A DNA stretch of 20,010 nucleotides, taken from Sulfuriferula multivorans. GTDB taxonomy: Bacteria > Pseudomonadota > Gammaproteobacteria > Burkholderiales > Thiobacillaceae. Of this stretch, positions 7,444 through 13,223 are shown in pieces (position 1 is the stretch's first letter; each line of letters opens with the position of its first letter). The translations under genes were made by a program, and so were the position numbers. Below the pieces are notes generated by a model. It searched no databases, was not told the DNA's origin, and saw nothing but the letters and a program-made list of their open reading frames with translations. Location: the NCBI GenBank assembly GCA_010365175.1, contig JAAFGW010000016.1, positions 1-20,010 of the forward strand, read 5' to 3'.

Positions 7444-8741
7444 CAGGCACGTCCCATCAGTTCTTCAAAGGAGGTTGTCACGTCTTCCACTTGGGCCTGA
7501 CCTGCAACCCATGCTACCACATTCTCTTCCAGCGCCAGGGACTCGATCTCCTGCATCCGCTCGGGACTTTGGTAGTACCACTGCATCACTTGTTCGGGCT
7601 CCTCATAGCTTTGTGCCTGTTCCAATATCAAGGCACGAATCTGTTCTGGTTGCGCCACCAGTTTGTTCGTCTGCACAATCTCAGCCAGGATCAAGCCCAA
7701 CCGCACCCGGCGTTCAGCCTGTCCAGTAAACATATCGGCACTTAACTTCATTGTCTGAACCCCACGCTGCTGCATATCGGCCTCCGTCATGCTGCGCAAA
7801 CGGTCGGTTTCCATCGCCACCAGGCTTTGCGGCAAGTCCAGCGTGCTCTTTTGCAATAGTAATTCCATGGTTTGCTCTTTCAGCTTCGTCTGAACACGGC
7901 GTTTGACTTCACGCTCCAGATTAGATTTCACTTCAGCCTTCAGCGTTTCCACATTACCGTCTTCAACGCCCAGCGCCTTGGCAAATTCCGCATCCACTGG
8001 CGGCAGCAACGGAGCCTGCACATCCTTGACCTGCACTTCGAAATGCGCTGTCTTGCCAGCAAGTTCCTTGGCAGCATACTCAGCCGGAAAGGTGAGGTCG
8101 AAACCTTTGTTGTCACCCGCCTTGAGGCCGACCAGGCTTTGCTCGAAGTCTTTCAGCAAACGGCCTTCACCGATGACCGCGGCAAAGTCTTCGCCCTTTC
8201 CACCTTCAAAAGCCACGCCTTCAACCGTGCCCTGATAATCAAACTTAAGCAGATCGCCTTCAACTGCGGCTTTGTCTACCACTTCAAAGGTACGGCGCTG
8301 TTTCTGCAACACTTCCAGTGTCTTCATCACCTCAGCATCACCCAGATCCACGATGGAGCGGCTAATTTTTCCGGCGCCCAAGTCTTCAATCCTGACTTCA
8401 GGATAGACTTCAAAACTGGCGCTGAAAGTCATTTCTGCGGTATCTGTTTGCCCCGCTTTGGGCTCGAATCGCGGGTAACCCGCAATCTTGAGCTGATTTT
8501 CCTGGACGGCGCTGCCAAAACGCGTCTGTAATGTTTCGCCCAGCACCTCCTGGCGCACGCCAGGACCATGCTGACGCGCGACTGCACCGAGCGGCGCCTT
8601 GCCAGGACGGAAGCCATCCATCTTGACGTTACGTGCCAGGCGCTTGAGGCGGCTTTGCACTTCGGTTTCCAGCTGATCCATCGGTACGCTGATATCCAGA
8701 CGCCGGGCCAGACCTTCGAGAACTTCAAGATTTGCTTGCAT
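7443..8741 (-). CDS. tig: Trigger factor (ribosome-associated chaperone and prolyl isomerase)
   Basis: A 432-residue protein of the usual trigger factor length. The N-terminal domain carries the ribosome-binding signature GFRPGKAP at about residues 43-50. An FKBP-like peptidyl-prolyl isomerase domain follows at about residues 150-245 (FDYQGTVEGVAFEGG), then the helical C-terminal chaperone arms. It binds at the ribosomal exit tunnel and holds nascent chains. An AGGAAG ribosome site supports the start. It heads the tig-clpP-clpX operon. The usual upstream neighbour, tRNA-Leu, has been cut by the island, so tig no longer has its ancestral upstream DNA beyond about 108 bp. Confidence 0.97.
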   Translation of the reverse strand: MQANLEVLEGLARRLDISVPMDQLETEVQSRLKRLARNVKMDGFRPGKAPLGAVARQHGPGVRQEVLGETLQTRFGSAVQENQLKIAGYPRFEPKAGQTDTAEMTFSASFEVYPEVRIEDLGAGKISRSIVDLGDAEVMKTLEVLQKQRRTFEVVDKAAVEGDLLKFDYQGTVEGVAFEGGKGEDFAAVIGEGRLLKDFEQSLVGLKAGDNKGFDLTFPAEYAAKELAGKTAHFEVQVKDVQAPLLPPVDAEFAKALGVEDGNVETLKAEVKSNLEREVKRRVQTKLKEQTMELLLQKSTLDLPQSLVAMETDRLRSMTEADMQQRGVQTMKLSADMFTGQAERRVRLGLILAEIVQTNKLVAQPEQIRALILEQAQSYEEPEQVMQWYYQSPERMQEIESLALEENVVAWVAGQAQVEDVTTSFEELMGRA

Positions 8742-8792
8742 GACAATACTTCCTGGCTGAATTTAGTTGATGGGTGAACGACAAAAACCTAA

Positions 8793-8849
8793 TGGTGCGG
8801 GAGGGGGGACTCGAACCCCCACGCCTTGCGGCGCTGGAACCTAAATCCA
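8793..8849 (-). other. tRNA-Leu(UAG) 3' fragment, island attachment site (att)
   Basis: On the minus strand this is the 3' part of a leucine tRNA: anticodon loop with TAG (GGATTTAGGTTCC), the long variable arm (GCGCCGCAAGGCG), T arm GGGGGTTCGAGTCC, acceptor strand CTCCCGC, discriminator A and CCA. The D arm and 5' acceptor strand are missing. Identity with the expected gene stops in the anticodon stem at about 8849, after which the DNA becomes AT-rich. The island integrase starts 111 bp further right. The remnant is the duplicated end left at an integration site; the intact tRNA-Leu should lie at the far end of the island, outside this window. Confidence 0.88.
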
Positions 8850-8860
8850 TCTACTCGTTG

Positions 8861-8880
8861 TATAATATTAATTATAAACA
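8861..8880. promoter_or_regulatory. AT-rich att-flanking patch with -10-like boxes on both strands
   Basis: The patch contains TATAAT on the plus strand (8861-8866) and another TATAAT on the minus strand (from ATTATA, 8871-8876). No good -35 box is seen at 16-18 bp for either. The plus box could serve the integrase; the minus box points out of the island towards tig. Confidence 0.35.
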
Positions 8881-8909
8881 GCAAGTTACATAATTAACGC
8901 TCGACTTGT

Positions 8910-8929
8910 CGGGAAAATCCGGGAAAATC
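8910..8929 (+). repeat. Tandem 10-bp repeat before the integrase
   Basis: CGGGAAAATC occurs twice back to back (8910-8919 and 8920-8929) between the att site and the integrase start. Short direct repeats in this position are typical arm-type binding sites for tyrosine integrases or their excisionases; this role is inference. Confidence 0.6.
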
Positions 8930-8960
8930 ACGGCGTTCAAAGAAAGAAAAGGATTCTAAC

Positions 8961-10022
8961 GTGAAAGCCAAAGTCCGGAAACCTCTACCTATCCAGACAC
9001 GCGACACCGTTAAAGTTGATCGGAATATCTACAAGCGCGGCGAATTCAGCTACCAGGTCAAGATGATGTTCGGCGGCACTACCGTACTGGAAACCTTTAT
9101 CACTCTGGCCGAAGCCCGCGCCTTCCGTGACGGAAAAAAATCCGCATCGGTTCTTGACCCGGATTTTAAGCGGGTGTTGGAGAGCCGTATCAAAAAAACA
9201 GAAGCGGCCAATTCTAGCCTGCGGTGGCTGCTCGACAAGTATGAGATCGAAGTTACGCCTGGGAAGAAAAGCGCGACATCTGAGCTCTACAGGATTGGCA
9301 AGGTCAAGCGATACCGAATTGCCGACGTCAGTATCTACACGATCAGCCCTGACGATGTGGACGAGTTCATGAACCAGCTCAAGGCGGAAGGCGTTGGAGA
9401 CGGTGGGCGGCGAAAATACGGGGCGCTGCTATCTCATGTCTTCAATACAGCGTTCCGGCGCTGGCGTTACAAGGTCAGCAATCCGATAGCCGCCATGGAA
9501 TTGCCTGCCGCTGGAAAGCCACGTAACCGGCGGCTGGAAAAATGCGAGGGCGAAAAGCTCCTCGAAGCGCTCGACCGGGAAAACAAATACGCAGGCATCT
9601 ATGCAAGGCTTGCGATTGAAACCGCTATGAGGCGCGGCGAGCTCCTTGGGCTTGCCTGGGTGGACGTTGATCTGAAAACCAGCGTCGCGCAACTTCACGA
9701 CACGAAAACCGGCGAGCCGCGCGGCGTTCCGTTGACGCCGGCGGCAATAAAGATTTTGCGCGCCCTTCCCCTCCCGCACGAAGGGAAGGTTCTCCCGATT
9801 CACGCGTCCGGGCTTCGTGGTGCTTGGGATAGAGCGAGGTCAACGACCGGCATCAAAGGTTTACGTATCCATGACCTTCGGCGCGAAGGAACCTCACGCC
9901 TCTTCGAGACGGGCAAGCTCAATGTAATGGAGGTGGCGGCGATCACCGGCCACAAAACCTTGCAGATGCTCGGCGTTTACACGGTGCTGCGTCCGGAGGA
10001 TCTGGCGAAGAAACTGGGGTAA
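8961..10022 (+). CDS. Tyrosine site-specific recombinase (island integrase)
   Basis: A 353-residue phage-type integrase. The N-terminal part (about 1-90) looks like an arm-binding region, about 95-190 is the core-binding SAM-like domain, and the rest is catalytic. All active-site residues are present: Arg224 (TAMRRGELLGL), Lys249 (DTKTGEPR), His304 and Arg307 (HDLRREG), His331 (GHKT) and nucleophile Tyr340 (GVYTVLRPEDL). The start is GTG with an AAAGGA-type site about 7 bases upstream. It lies beside the tRNA-Leu remnant and reads away from it, the usual orientation for an enzyme that inserts and excises its element at a tRNA 3' end. The sequence shows no damage, so it is probably functional. 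Confidence 0.95.
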   Translation: MKAKVRKPLPIQTRDTVKVDRNIYKRGEFSYQVKMMFGGTTVLETFITLAEARAFRDGKKSASVLDPDFKRVLESRIKKTEAANSSLRWLLDKYEIEVTPGKKSATSELYRIGKVKRYRIADVSIYTISPDDVDEFMNQLKAEGVGDGGRRKYGALLSHVFNTAFRRWRYKVSNPIAAMELPAAGKPRNRRLEKCEGEKLLEALDRENKYAGIYARLAIETAMRRGELLGLAWVDVDLKTSVAQLHDTKTGEPRGVPLTPAAIKILRALPLPHEGKVLPIHASGLRGAWDRARSTTGIKGLRIHDLRREGTSRLFETGKLNVMEVAAITGHKTLQMLGVYTVLRPEDLAKKLG

Positions 10023-10063
10023 CTCCGCGCCTGTCGGCGCTGTCGCTGGCATAAGCGGTCTAC

Positions 10064-10080
10064 AGGCGACGGCTTCGCCT
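10064..10080 (+). terminator. Hairpin downstream of the integrase
   Basis: AGGCGA (10064-10069) pairs with TCGCCT (10075-10080). A second short hairpin, GCGCC/GGCGC, lies just after the integrase stop (10028-10040). Neither has a T-run, so termination is only possible, perhaps with Rho. Confidence 0.3.
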
Positions 10081-10121
10081 CGTTCCGGCGACCCCGTGTG
10101 CGGAAATAAAAGCGGGCGATC

Positions 10122-10337
10122 CTACCGGTCGTAATCCGGCGGGTCGTTTTCAGAAAAACCGATTTCAGGATTCATGACATTAAAAAAGAACTCCGGGTCG
10201 TCCCTCATCCAGTCAAAGTCCACAGTCGGGCGCGTCATTAAGTGGCGAACAAACATGGCCACGATCGCGGTCAGGGCGAGAACCAGAACGGCGCTGTCAC
10301 GCCAAACGGCCATCAGCACATCAAGTAATTCGGTCAA
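10122..10337 (-). CDS. Small membrane protein with acidic tail
   Basis: A 71-residue protein of no recognised family. A short N-terminus (MTELLDVLMAVWRDS) leads into one hydrophobic span at about residues 14-32 (AVLVLALTAIVAMFV), a basic stretch RHLMTR, and an acidic, aromatic C-terminus (DWMRDDPEFFF, ENDPPDYDR). The charge pattern suggests a single-span inner-membrane protein with the tail in the cytoplasm. Its ATG overlaps the stop of the 96-residue gene upstream (ATGA), so the pair is translationally coupled. A truncated second copy of this gene exists at 15811-15939. The overlap and retention of both copies argue for a real gene. Function unknown. Confidence 0.75.
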   Translation of the reverse strand: MTELLDVLMAVWRDSAVLVLALTAIVAMFVRHLMTRPTVDFDWMRDDPEFFFNVMNPEIGFSENDPPDYDR

Positions 10338-10657
10338 TTGTCGCCGCCGTACATCATTCCAACTACAAACGCGTCGGATTCGCGAGCGGCGGCGGAACGG
10401 TTTTCTCCCGCCTTATGAGCAAGCCCCAAAACAATGAATAGCGCAAATAGCATTGCCCATACACCACCAAGCCAGGCGCCTATCGCAAACATAAAAGACA
10501 CAGTAAGAAGCATTAGCAACGCCGCGCGCAGCCCGGCACGTACAAGCCAGAAAACCAAAAGAACAATCAGCACAAAAGGCGGGATGAATGGCAGCAATTC
10601 ATTGATCGCATTTTCCATTTTCAATTCCCCTTATTTGTTTTGCATTATGCGCCAGCT
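10231..10657. repeat. Long duplicated block, copy 1
   Basis: This 427-bp block matches 15833-16259 at a constant offset of 5602 bp, with substitutions but no insertion or deletion. It covers the 5' part of the 71-residue gene, the whole 96-residue gene, its leader, and the sequence GCATTATGCGCCAGCT at the outer edge. Confidence 0.92.
10334..10624 (-). CDS. Small polytopic membrane protein, copy 1
   Basis: A 96-residue hydrophobic protein with two to three predicted spans: about residues 9-28 (LLPFIPPFVLIVLLVFWLV), and about 34-68, which can form two close spans around the motif GAWLGGVWA. A basic, polar tail (HKAGENRS) is followed by a conserved end DAFVVGMMYGG. AAGGGGA lies before the ATG. 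The family is unrecognised, but a homologue at 15936-16226 matches about 70 of 96 residues, with the GAWLGGVWA core unchanged and most other changes conservative, the pattern expected of a protein under selection. It is coupled to the 71-residue gene by an ATGA overlap. Confidence 0.8.
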   Translation of the reverse strand: MKMENAINELLPFIPPFVLIVLLVFWLVRAGLRAALLMLLTVSFMFAIGAWLGGVWAMLFALFIVLGLAHKAGENRSAAARESDAFVVGMMYGGDN

Positions 10658-10707
10658 AAATGGTAGCCGGCTGACCAGCCCCATATCCAAAAAAGTGTTT
10701 CAGTCAC
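10645..10707 (-). CDS. 20-residue hydrophobic micropeptide
   Basis: A 20-residue frame that starts with GTG and ends with TAA 20 bases before the 96-residue gene. It reads V/MTETLFWIWGWSAGYHLAGA, rich in Trp and small residues and able to reach into or across a membrane. The GTG overlaps the stop of the preceding short frame (GTGA), suggesting coupled translation. Its 3' end is inside the duplicated block, but the second copy has a different upstream gene there. It is too short to call firmly. Confidence 0.4.
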   Translation of the reverse strand: MTETLFWIWGWSAGYHLAGA

Positions 10708-10823
10708 GGCAACCCCCATTTTTCGTAGCTCATCACCCAGACCACCAACTCGCGTAGCTGGTCGCGGTCGCCGCCGTCGAGCGTAGCGATAACGCGGGCG
10801 ACGGACTGCGGGGTCCCTCCCAA
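10704..10823 (-). CDS. Short frame ahead of the micropeptide (possible gene remnant)
   Basis: A 39-codon frame with a TTG as first possible start. Its C-terminal part looks like normal protein (SVARVIATLDGGDRDQLREL, then a hydrophobic VVWVM, ending YEKWGLP). No good start codon with a ribosome site is visible: GGGAGG lies inside the frame, and the 5' end runs into the terminator at 10822-10865. It may be the end of a gene whose 5' part was lost, or a small protein with an unusual start. It overlaps the next frame by GTGA. Confidence 0.35.
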   Translation of the reverse strand: MGGTPQSVARVIATLDGGDRDQLRELVVWVMSYEKWGLP

Positions 10824-10865
10824 AACGCCTATTGGTCAATCTGACTGATGGGCGTTTTTTCTTTT
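10822..10865 (+). terminator. Intrinsic terminator reading rightward
   Basis: AAAACGCC (10822-10829) pairs with GGCGTTTT (10851-10858), followed by a T-rich run to 10865. The loop holds a smaller hairpin ATTG/CAAT. No plus-strand gene ends just before it, so it may stop read-through from the integrase or act as a leader terminator for the small gene at 10898. Confidence 0.65.
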
Positions 10866-10866
10866 C

Positions 10867-10883
10867 TAACGTCACTAACGTTA
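10867..10883. promoter_or_regulatory. Palindrome TAACGT-N5-ACGTTA (putative operator)
   Basis: A perfect inverted repeat with a 5-bp centre (CACTA), 14 bases before the start of the 23-residue gene and just before its AAGGAG site. The same AACGT-N5-ACGTT arrangement occurs at 18609-18623, upstream of another small membrane-protein gene. A shared dimeric regulator is inferred. Confidence 0.5.
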
Positions 10884-10897
10884 ATAAGGAGCATTTC

Positions 10898-10969
10898 ATG
10901 ATCTTGATATTTCTGAGTCTCGCCGCTGTTGCCATTGTGTTTATTACGCTGGGTGCGATGTCGGTATAG
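10898..10969 (+). CDS. 23-residue single-span membrane peptide
   Basis: MILIFLSLAAVAIVFITLG followed by AMSV: almost the whole peptide is one membrane span. A near-perfect AAGGAG ribosome site (10886-10891) with 6-base spacing is the main support. An adjacent palindrome and an upstream terminator give it its own regulatory region. No family recognised. Peptides of this size in mobile elements are sometimes type I toxins or modulators of larger membrane proteins; nothing here decides between these. Confidence 0.6.
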   Translation: MILIFLSLAAVAIVFITLGAMSV

Positions 10970-10975
10970 GTCGCC

Positions 10976-11128
10976 GTGTTGTCGATGGTGGTACAGGTAT
11001 TGCTGACCGTGCTCGTTCCCGTTGGGCTGTATCTGCTCTGGAAAAAGTTCTACGGGAGGCAATCATGCTCGTCATTCGTGATGCAGCATCCATGGCAAAC
11101 ATTGCTGATCCATCAGTCAGGCCATTAG
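10976..11128 (+). CDS. 50-residue hydrophobic peptide (tentative)
   Basis: A frame beginning 6 bases after the previous stop, with GTG at 10976 or ATG at 10985. It reads MVVQVLLTVLVPVGLYLLW and then a basic KKFYGR, a convincing membrane span with a positive end. The remaining residues overlap the next frame and look less natural, so the true gene may end differently. It has no clear ribosome site, but is close enough for coupling to the 23-residue gene. Confidence 0.4.
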   Translation: MLSMVVQVLLTVLVPVGLYLLWKKFYGRQSCSSFVMQHPWQTLLIHQSGH

Positions 11129-11328
11129 TCCTAACTGACGCTGCCGCGACAGTTGCGGGTTTTCCCTGTCGCGGGCTTTCCCTTGACCTTGACCAATCCA
11201 GAATAGCTGGTAGATTAGTCCTGTCAGGCACCCCTCCTGATCGGAAAACACTCGATTCATTCAGGCGTGATTTCCTCCTCTTGGATACGTCCGCAACCTG
11301 CGGCGTACGGCTTAATTTAGCCATCTAA
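11065..11328 (+). CDS. Hypothetical protein, 87 residues (uncertain)
   Basis: An open frame from an ATG preceded by GGGAGG at good spacing. The product starts MLVIRDAASMANIADPSV and ends VRLNLAI, with no membrane span and no recognised motif. It overlaps the preceding hydrophobic frame by 64 bases in another phase. The same DNA contains a perfect 9-bp hairpin CCGCGACAG/CTGTCGCGG (11144-11174) and a promoter-like pair (11189-11216), so it may instead be mostly noncoding. The ribosome site is the best argument for a gene. Confidence 0.4.
   Translation: MLVIRDAASMANIADPSVRPLVLTDAAATVAGFPCRGLSLDLDQSRIAGRLVLSGTPPDRKTLDSFRRDFLLLDTSATCGVRLNLAI
11144..11174 (+). other. Stem-loop CCGCGACAG / CTGTCGCGG
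   Basis: A perfect 9-bp stem with a 13-base loop lies inside the doubtful 87-codon frame, flanked upstream by a weaker repeat pairing CAGTCAGG with CCTAACTG (11114-11136). No T-run follows. Confidence 0.5.
11189..11216 (+). promoter_or_regulatory. Possible sigma-70 promoter of the 122-residue gene
   Basis: TTGACC (11189-11194) and TAGATT (11211-11216) are 16 bp apart, about 120 bases before the ATG at 11340. The TTGACC hexamer is directly repeated just upstream (11183-11188). Confidence 0.4.
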
Positions 11329-11339
11329 AGGAGAAAACC

Positions 11340-11708
11340 ATGCGTCAAACCCGCACCAAAACCATCCAGGAAGAAATCGTTGTTTGCGACCGCTGCCATC
11401 GCGAGATGGATCCGGGAAACAGAGACTTCGAGTACCAGGAGCGCACCGCGATACGTTTCCGGGGCGGCTACGGCAGCGTCTTCGGCGACGGAAATCTGGT
11501 CGAAGCAGACATCTGCCAGAATTGCTTGCAGGAAGTATTCGGGAAATATCTGCGGATCACAGAAGATGACCCGTTCGACCCTAAGCATCAACTTAGCGAC
11601 GATGCCGACAAGGCTTATCAGGAATATCAGTTGCAACAAATTCTGTCCACCGAGAATTTTCTCAAAAACTTCCGGGAGGCGATCCAGACCAAGCAACAGG
11701 AAAATTAA
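11340..11708 (+). CDS. Hypothetical cysteine-pair (zinc-ribbon-like) protein
   Basis: A 122-residue soluble protein with an AAAGGAG site before the ATG and its own terminator just after the stop. Two cysteine pairs, VCDRCH (about residues 16-21) and ICQNC (about 59-63), probably bind one zinc ion. Between them are an Arg/Gly-rich stretch (AIRFRGGYGSVFGDG) and an acidic part; the C-terminal third is helical and Gln-rich. I do not recognise a named family. The layout resembles small zinc-finger proteins carried by plasmids and islands. It is a single-gene unit, pointing opposite to its right-hand neighbours. Nucleic acid binding is possible but not shown. Confidence 0.82.
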   Translation: MRQTRTKTIQEEIVVCDRCHREMDPGNRDFEYQERTAIRFRGGYGSVFGDGNLVEADICQNCLQEVFGKYLRITEDDPFDPKHQLSDDADKAYQEYQLQQILSTENFLKNFREAIQTKQQEN

Positions 11709-11714
11709 ACGGAT

Positions 11715-11746
11715 AGTGCCCCGGCTTAAGCCGGGGCACTTTAATT
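11715..11746 (+). terminator. Terminator of the 122-residue gene
   Basis: A perfect 11-bp stem AGTGCCCCGGC/GCCGGGGCACT with loop TTAA begins 7 bases past the stop and is followed by TTAATTT. The T-run is broken but the stem is very stable. Confidence 0.8.
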
Positions 11747-11828
11747 TGCGTGGCCGGCAATCGCCACGGCGCAAGTTGACTGCAATAAATTCAGCACCAC
11801 CAATGAACTGCTCGACACCAGAACACGC

Positions 11829-11853
11829 AAAAAACCCCGTCCAAAAGACGGGG
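11829..11853 (-). terminator. Terminator of the 38-residue minus-strand gene
   Basis: On the minus strand CCCCGTC pairs with GACGGGG (arms 11847-11853 and 11835-11841), followed by six T (from A-run 11829-11834). It lies about 36 bases past the stop at 11889. It faces the plus-strand terminator at 11715-11746. The 80 bp between them hold only a weak GTGGC/GCCAC hairpin. Confidence 0.8.
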
Positions 11854-11888
11854 CTGGGGGTTGGTGATGCACCTTGGGTGAACCTTAC

Positions 11889-12005
11889 TCAAGTTTGCAT
11901 CTTCTCGGAGTATTTGAACCAGGCATAAAACGCCCAGACGCCAACGAAGCTCATCGGAAAAACCACAATTAACGATTTAAGCAACAGGATCACACCGTGT
12001 TCCAT
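11889..12005 (-). CDS. 38-residue single-span membrane protein
   Basis: A short frame starting MEHGVILLLKSLIVVFPMSF, continuing with an aromatic-rich VGVWAFYAWF and ending with KYSEKMQT. The hydrophobic stretch from about residue 5 to 31 can form one long span. A GGAAAGGA site precedes the ATG and a good terminator follows the stop. It is downstream of the 71-residue gene at 12066 on the same strand (60-base gap), probably in one transcript. No family recognised. Confidence 0.65.
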   Translation of the reverse strand: MEHGVILLLKSLIVVFPMSFVGVWAFYAWFKYSEKMQT

Positions 12006-12065
12006 CGCTATTTCCTTTCCTGCACGGCCTTGATCTGGCAGAACATTTGTGAGACCGAAGCGGCA

Positions 12066-12281
12066 TCATTCATCGTCGCACTCCATTTCTATCGATACGT
12101 ACGAGACGACAAGCCACAGCGCCACAATGGCAATCAGGATGCCGGCCACATAAGGCAGGATCTCGGCCAAGGCCGGGCCCTCGGCATAGCCCGTGGCCAC
12201 AACCGTCACCGCTGCCGCAGTTCCGGCAATGACATCCCCAAGCCCGCGCAGTCGCCCGCCCCAATACTTCTTGTGTTTCAT
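12066..12281 (-). CDS. 71-residue two-span membrane protein
   Basis: MKHKKYWGGRLRGLG forms a basic N-terminus. It is followed by a small-residue hydrophobic segment (AGTAAAVTVVATGYA, about residues 19-33), a loop with Glu and Pro, a second strong span (about 42-64, VAGILIAIVALWLVVSYV) and an acidic end MECDDE. An AAAGGAG site lies 7 bases before the ATG. The acidic end following the second span and basic N-terminus suggest both ends in the cytoplasm. The leader contains a GACGGC/GCCGTC hairpin (12305-12328). No recognised family. Confidence 0.75.
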   Translation of the reverse strand: MKHKKYWGGRLRGLGDVIAGTAAAVTVVATGYAEGPALAEILPYVAGILIAIVALWLVVSYVSIEMECDDE

Positions 12282-12412
12282 AAGTTTCTCCTTTTAACGA
12301 TATCGACGGCTTCAGGATTGATGCCGTCGTACAGCGAAATGTATTGCACGCGGATATATTTTCCGACGCGGCATTGGATTCCCTGGCACCCGGCTCGGCA
12401 TGACGGGAAACG

Positions 12413-12448
12413 AAAAATCCCCGCAACCGTGAAAGGATGCGGGGATTT
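12413..12448 (-). terminator. Terminator of the 74-residue gene
   Basis: On the minus strand AAATCCCCGCA pairs with TGCGGGGATTT (arms 12438-12448 and 12415-12425), followed by T-run from A 12413-12417. It begins 14 bases past the stop at 12462. This hairpin makes a 70-codon frame across it (12278-12490) implausible. Confidence 0.85.
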
Positions 12449-12461
12449 ATTTACAACACGA

Positions 12462-12686
12462 TCAATACGGACAATCGAACGATTCTCCATACGTGCGACT
12501 GAAATACTGCTCGGCCATCATTCTCTCGTCCGATCCGTTGGTGACGAACGGGCTTGCGCGCAGATGGCACAAGTCGGCAATGAATCCGTGCAACACGTGC
12601 ATGGGTTCAAGTCCGATTTCGGCACACATGTCGGCAAATTCGGTGGGTATTTCAAGCTCGATCTTTTCGGGTTGAAGCTGTTCCAT
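12462..12686 (-). CDS. Conserved mobile-element hypothetical protein, 74 residues
   Basis: The frame is open back to 12842, but the ATG at 12686 has an AGGGGA site and starts the part that reads like protein: MEQLQPEKIELEIPTEFA, then a helix around MHVLHGFIADLCHL, the segment TNGSDERMMAEQYFSRTYG and the end DCPY. From memory, short proteins with the pattern xFIADLC...NGSDER...A..Y..R are common as hypotheticals on plasmids and integrative elements; I cannot name a Pfam family. It is soluble, acidic and has its own terminator. The first helices loosely resemble those of small DNA-binding proteins, which is speculative. Confidence 0.72.
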   Translation of the reverse strand: MEQLQPEKIELEIPTEFADMCAEIGLEPMHVLHGFIADLCHLRASPFVTNGSDERMMAEQYFSRTYGESFDCPY

Positions 12687-12796
12687 AGGTGTTCCCCTGG
12701 TTGATGTAGATAGAAGGTTGTTAATCAGGTTTCCCGTGCTCACAACCCAGTTCACGGGGCTGTCATCGCCATGTCGGCGTTCACGCCCTCGTGCCT

Positions 12797-12822
12797 GATA
12801 TGCATTGCATCCGGCTGTAAAA
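12797..12822 (+). repeat. 26-bp direct repeat, unit 1
   Basis: This unit beginning GATATGC matches 12945-12970 at 22 of 26 positions, 148 bp apart. Both share the cores CATCCG and CTGTAA. Each copy lies next to a strong hairpin: unit 1 is followed at 12828, unit 2 is preceded at 12918. Confidence 0.6.
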
Positions 12823-12827
12823 GTGGG

Positions 12828-12855
12828 AGCCCACGCTCCCAATGGAGCGTGGGCT
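12828..12855. other. Perfect 12-bp hairpin
   Basis: AGCCCACGCTCC pairs with GGAGCGTGGGCT around a CAAT loop. On the minus strand it is followed by CCCACTTTTAC, so it may terminate transcripts coming from the repeat-rich region before they reach the 74-residue gene. On the plus strand no T-run follows. Confidence 0.6.
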
Positions 12856-12917
12856 GATTGATGGCTAACCGTGGCAGCAGTCAGCCGTTTTCCCCTACCG
12901 CTCGGGGCAGGAAGGAG

Positions 12918-12943
12918 ATTGCAAGGCCTGATGGCATTGCAAT
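12918..12943. repeat. Inverted repeat ATTGCAA-x-GCC / GGC-x-TTGCAAT
   Basis: Two 11-base arms with one mismatch flank a TGAT centre. It adjoins direct-repeat unit 2 and could form a hairpin or bind a dimeric protein. Confidence 0.5.
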
Positions 12944-12944
12944 C

Positions 12945-12970
12945 GATATGCGTTACATCCGTCTGTAAGA
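12945..12970 (+). repeat. 26-bp direct repeat, unit 2
   Basis: This matches 12797-12822 with four substitutions. The base changes keep the CATCCG and CTGTAA segments intact. Confidence 0.6.
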
Positions 12971-13223
12971 AACACCGTTCGGCGGCTGATCAGAATCGCC
13001 CCGGTTTCGCCACGTTATCGCTCGCGCGCCGAACGTCACGGCTATGCCGTCACGCCCGTTGTCAGGCGATGTCGCGGATTCATGCGCTGTAGTCTTGTCC
13101 CCGCACCGGCTTCGCCGTTGCTGCGGCCTCAACTCCATTTCAAACTGACAGCGCCCGAGGCGCTGGCCTAAAAGCAAAAGCCTTATGCCGTCACCGTCGA
13201 AGCCGGTGGCACTGCGCAACCCT

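Noticed and set aside
10944..11324. 126-codon minus-strand frame
   Set aside because: Low-complexity Ser/Arg/Pro-rich translation, no ribosome site, opposite to better-supported plus-strand signals.
12278..12490. 70-codon minus-strand frame ending at the 71-residue gene start
   Set aside because: It runs through a strong intrinsic terminator (12413-12448), has no ribosome site and translates to an unlikely Cys/Arg-rich protein.
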